A stretch of DNA of 15,503 bases from Halanaerobiales bacterium (GTDB lineage: Bacteria; Bacillota_F; Halanaerobiia; DY22613). The translations under genes were made by a program, and so were the position numbers. The stretch lies in NCBI GenBank assembly GCA_023128035.1, contig JAGMES010000099.1:1-15503 (forward strand), read 5' to 3'. Below, one piece after another: positions 14,319 through 15,503 of this stretch (positions within the stretch are counted from its first letter, which is position 1; each line of letters opens with the position of its first letter). The notes under the pieces were generated by a model. It did not search any database, was not told the DNA's origin, and worked only from the letters and a program-made list of their open reading frames with translations.

Positions 14319-15242
14319 TTACTCCACCTCCTGATACTTTTGAAGAATAAGATCAGAAAATAAATTCACCACAAAAGTCATCATAAATAATACTAGACCA
14401 ATTGCAAAAAGAGAATGAAAATGAGTAGAATAATACGGTACTTCCCCTAATTCAATAGCAATCGTTGAAGTCATTGTCCGTACTGAAAAAGTAAATCCTT
14501 TAGGAAATGCTGGTGCGTTCCCTGTTGCCATTAAAACTGTCATCGTTTCTCCAATGGCCCGACCCATACCTAACATAACTGATGCTATAATCCCAGAAAG
14601 AGCAGCAGGAATCGTAACTGTAATCAATGTTTGCCAGCGATTTGCTCCTAAAGCTAAAGAAGCTTTTTTATATTCAATCGGTACCGAGGAAATAGCATCC
14701 TCTGATATTGAAATTATCGTAGGTAGTGCCATGATACTTAATAGAAGAGAACCATTAATTCCATTTAAGCCGTTTGTAGTTCCAAAAATTTTAGCAATCA
14801 CAGGTCCAAGAACTACAATTCCGATAAAACCAATTACTACAGAAGGAATACCTGCTAGAATTTCTACAATTGGTTTAACTACTTCCCGAAATCTAGGTGA
14901 AGCAACTTCGGCTAAATAAGCCGCACAACCAATACCTAATGGAACTGCAATAACCATCGCCCCAAAAGTCACCATCAGTGTACTAACAACCATAGAAAGT
15001 ATTCCATATTCTGCTCCATTCCAACCTGTAGGATTCCAGGTCTTCGTTCCTAAAAACTCTTTAAGACTAATTTCTTTAAAAAAAGGTATAGCATTGATTA
15101 ACAATAAATAAAATATTCCCAACAATACAAAAATCGCTAGGAGTCCATTAACTAAAAAGAAATATTTAATACATGTTTCTTTCCAATTTTTTAATTGCCT
15201 TGCACGCTTTCGCGCAACAAAACTAGTCTCATAACTAACCAC
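14319..15242 (-). CDS. pstC: Phosphate ABC transporter permease PstC
   Basis: This 307-residue membrane permease is the partner of PstA. After a basic N-terminal tail come about six helices, the first being FFLVNGLLAIFVLLGIFYLL. Family stretches are PLGIGCAAYLAEVASPRFRE, LAGIPSVVIGFIG, the EAA loop SEDAISSVPIEYKKASLALG followed by ANRWQT, and GMGRAIGETMTVLMATGNAP. The frame is open 16 codons further upstream, but GTG 15242 is chosen because AAGGAGG ends 8 nt before it; the upstream codons lack a ribosome site and resemble no PstC. It is the first pst gene seen here. The phosphate-binding protein gene pstS is usually directly upstream, which would lie beyond the window edge. Confidence 0.95.
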   Translation of the reverse strand: MVSYETSFVARKRARQLKNWKETCIKYFFLVNGLLAIFVLLGIFYLLLINAIPFFKEISLKEFLGTKTWNPTGWNGAEYGILSMVVSTLMVTFGAMVIAVPLGIGCAAYLAEVASPRFREVVKPIVEILAGIPSVVIGFIGIVVLGPVIAKIFGTTNGLNGINGSLLLSIMALPTIISISEDAISSVPIEYKKASLALGANRWQTLITVTIPAALSGIIASVMLGMGRAIGETMTVLMATGNAPAFPKGFTFSVRTMTSTIAIELGEVPYYSTHFHSLFAIGLVLFMMTFVVNLFSDLILQKYQEVE

Positions 15243-15503
15243 GTAAAATCCCTCCTTTTTTATTAATCTGCAAGCAGCTTTTGTTAACAACTTTCGGAAG
15301 GACTTTTAACTCCAACCACAGAAAATCTTATAAAAGTATCTACTCTGACTTGCAGAAGATTGGGAACATAAACCCTTCCAAAAATGTTGTTAAACATGGG
15401 GAAAAACCTGACTTTTGGGAAGGATCAGGCCTTTCCTGATAGTGGTAGTTGGGTTTATCAGGGAAAATATTTATAAACTTATCTTTTGAGATAAGACCCC
15501 CAC
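15243..15503 (-). other. Structured non-coding region upstream of pstC
   Basis: I see no convincing gene in these 261 bp. They hold several hairpins: a hairpin at about 15480-15497 (CTTATCT, loop, AGATAAG on the minus strand), which could end an upstream gene such as pstS; a CCTGA/TCAGG stem at about 15409-15430; and a long-range inverted repeat between about 15283-15301 and 15373-15394. A 37-codon minus-strand ORF (15284-15397) lacks a ribosome site. Confidence 0.5.
15283..15394. repeat. Imperfect long-range inverted repeat upstream of pstC
   Basis: GTTAACAACTTTCGGAAGG (15283-15301) is matched by the reverse complement of CCTTCCAAAAATG followed by TTGTTAAAC (15373-15394), with a few gaps. 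About 70 bp lie between the arms. It could be an mRNA stem between pstS and pstC or the remnant of a small repeat element. Confidence 0.5.

Noticed and set aside
13632..14919. Long plus-strand ORFs opposite pstA and pstC (139 and 121 codons)
   Set aside because: They mirror the membrane-protein codons of pstA and pstC, lack ribosome sites, and the opposite strand holds clear family members.
15284..15397. 37-codon minus-strand ORF upstream of pstC
   Set aside because: It has no ribosome site and coincides with the arms of an inverted repeat, which explains the open frame as well as coding would.

Overview
The window is AT-rich chromosomal DNA from a low-GC Gram-positive bacterium, most likely an anaerobic Clostridia-type Firmicute. 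The basis is codon bias towards A/T, strong AGGAGG-type ribosome sites, frequent GTG and TTG starts, sigma-A-like promoters and the gene families present (DegV, LysM-VanY peptidase, pst cluster). I cannot name the species. No rRNA, tRNA, CRISPR array, IS element or integrase is visible.

Layout. 1-1400: a MATE efflux pump on the minus strand, divergent from a DegV fatty-acid-binding protein (1599-2552, plus). 2543-5960: an accessory-looking block on the minus strand, containing a lone SF2 helicase, a 110-residue unknown protein downstream of it, traces of a frameshifted membrane peptide, and a small secreted protein whose expected ATG reads ACG. 5962-8700: an RlmI-like rRNA methyltransferase, then a two-gene operon of a MarR repressor and an unknown seven-helix membrane protein, whose promoter carries a perfect 40-bp palindrome. 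8720-9920: purine nucleoside phosphorylase (deoD) and an XRE-type repressor. 10185-11495 (plus): a cell-wall peptidase with three LysM repeats and a VanY-type carboxypeptidase domain, preceded by an unusual N-terminal segment in front of the signal sequence. 11550-11733: a small frameshifted gene. 11873-15242: the phosphate-specific transport cluster pstC-pstA-pstB-phoU on the minus strand; pstS would be expected just outside the right edge, but this cannot be seen.

How the genes work together. PstC and PstA form the membrane channel, PstB powers it, and PhoU links transport state to phosphate signalling. phoU seems to have an extra promoter of its own with PhoP-box-like repeats directly behind the pstB stop. 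The MarR protein probably represses itself and its membrane-protein partner through the palindrome. The other genes look like independent single-gene units bounded by hairpin terminators.

No fully convincing new system is present. The best candidates for follow-up are the helicase plus 110-aa pair with its decaying neighbours, the MarR/seven-helix operon with its double operator, the LysM-VanY protein's pre-signal domain, and the structured DNA between the right edge and pstC.
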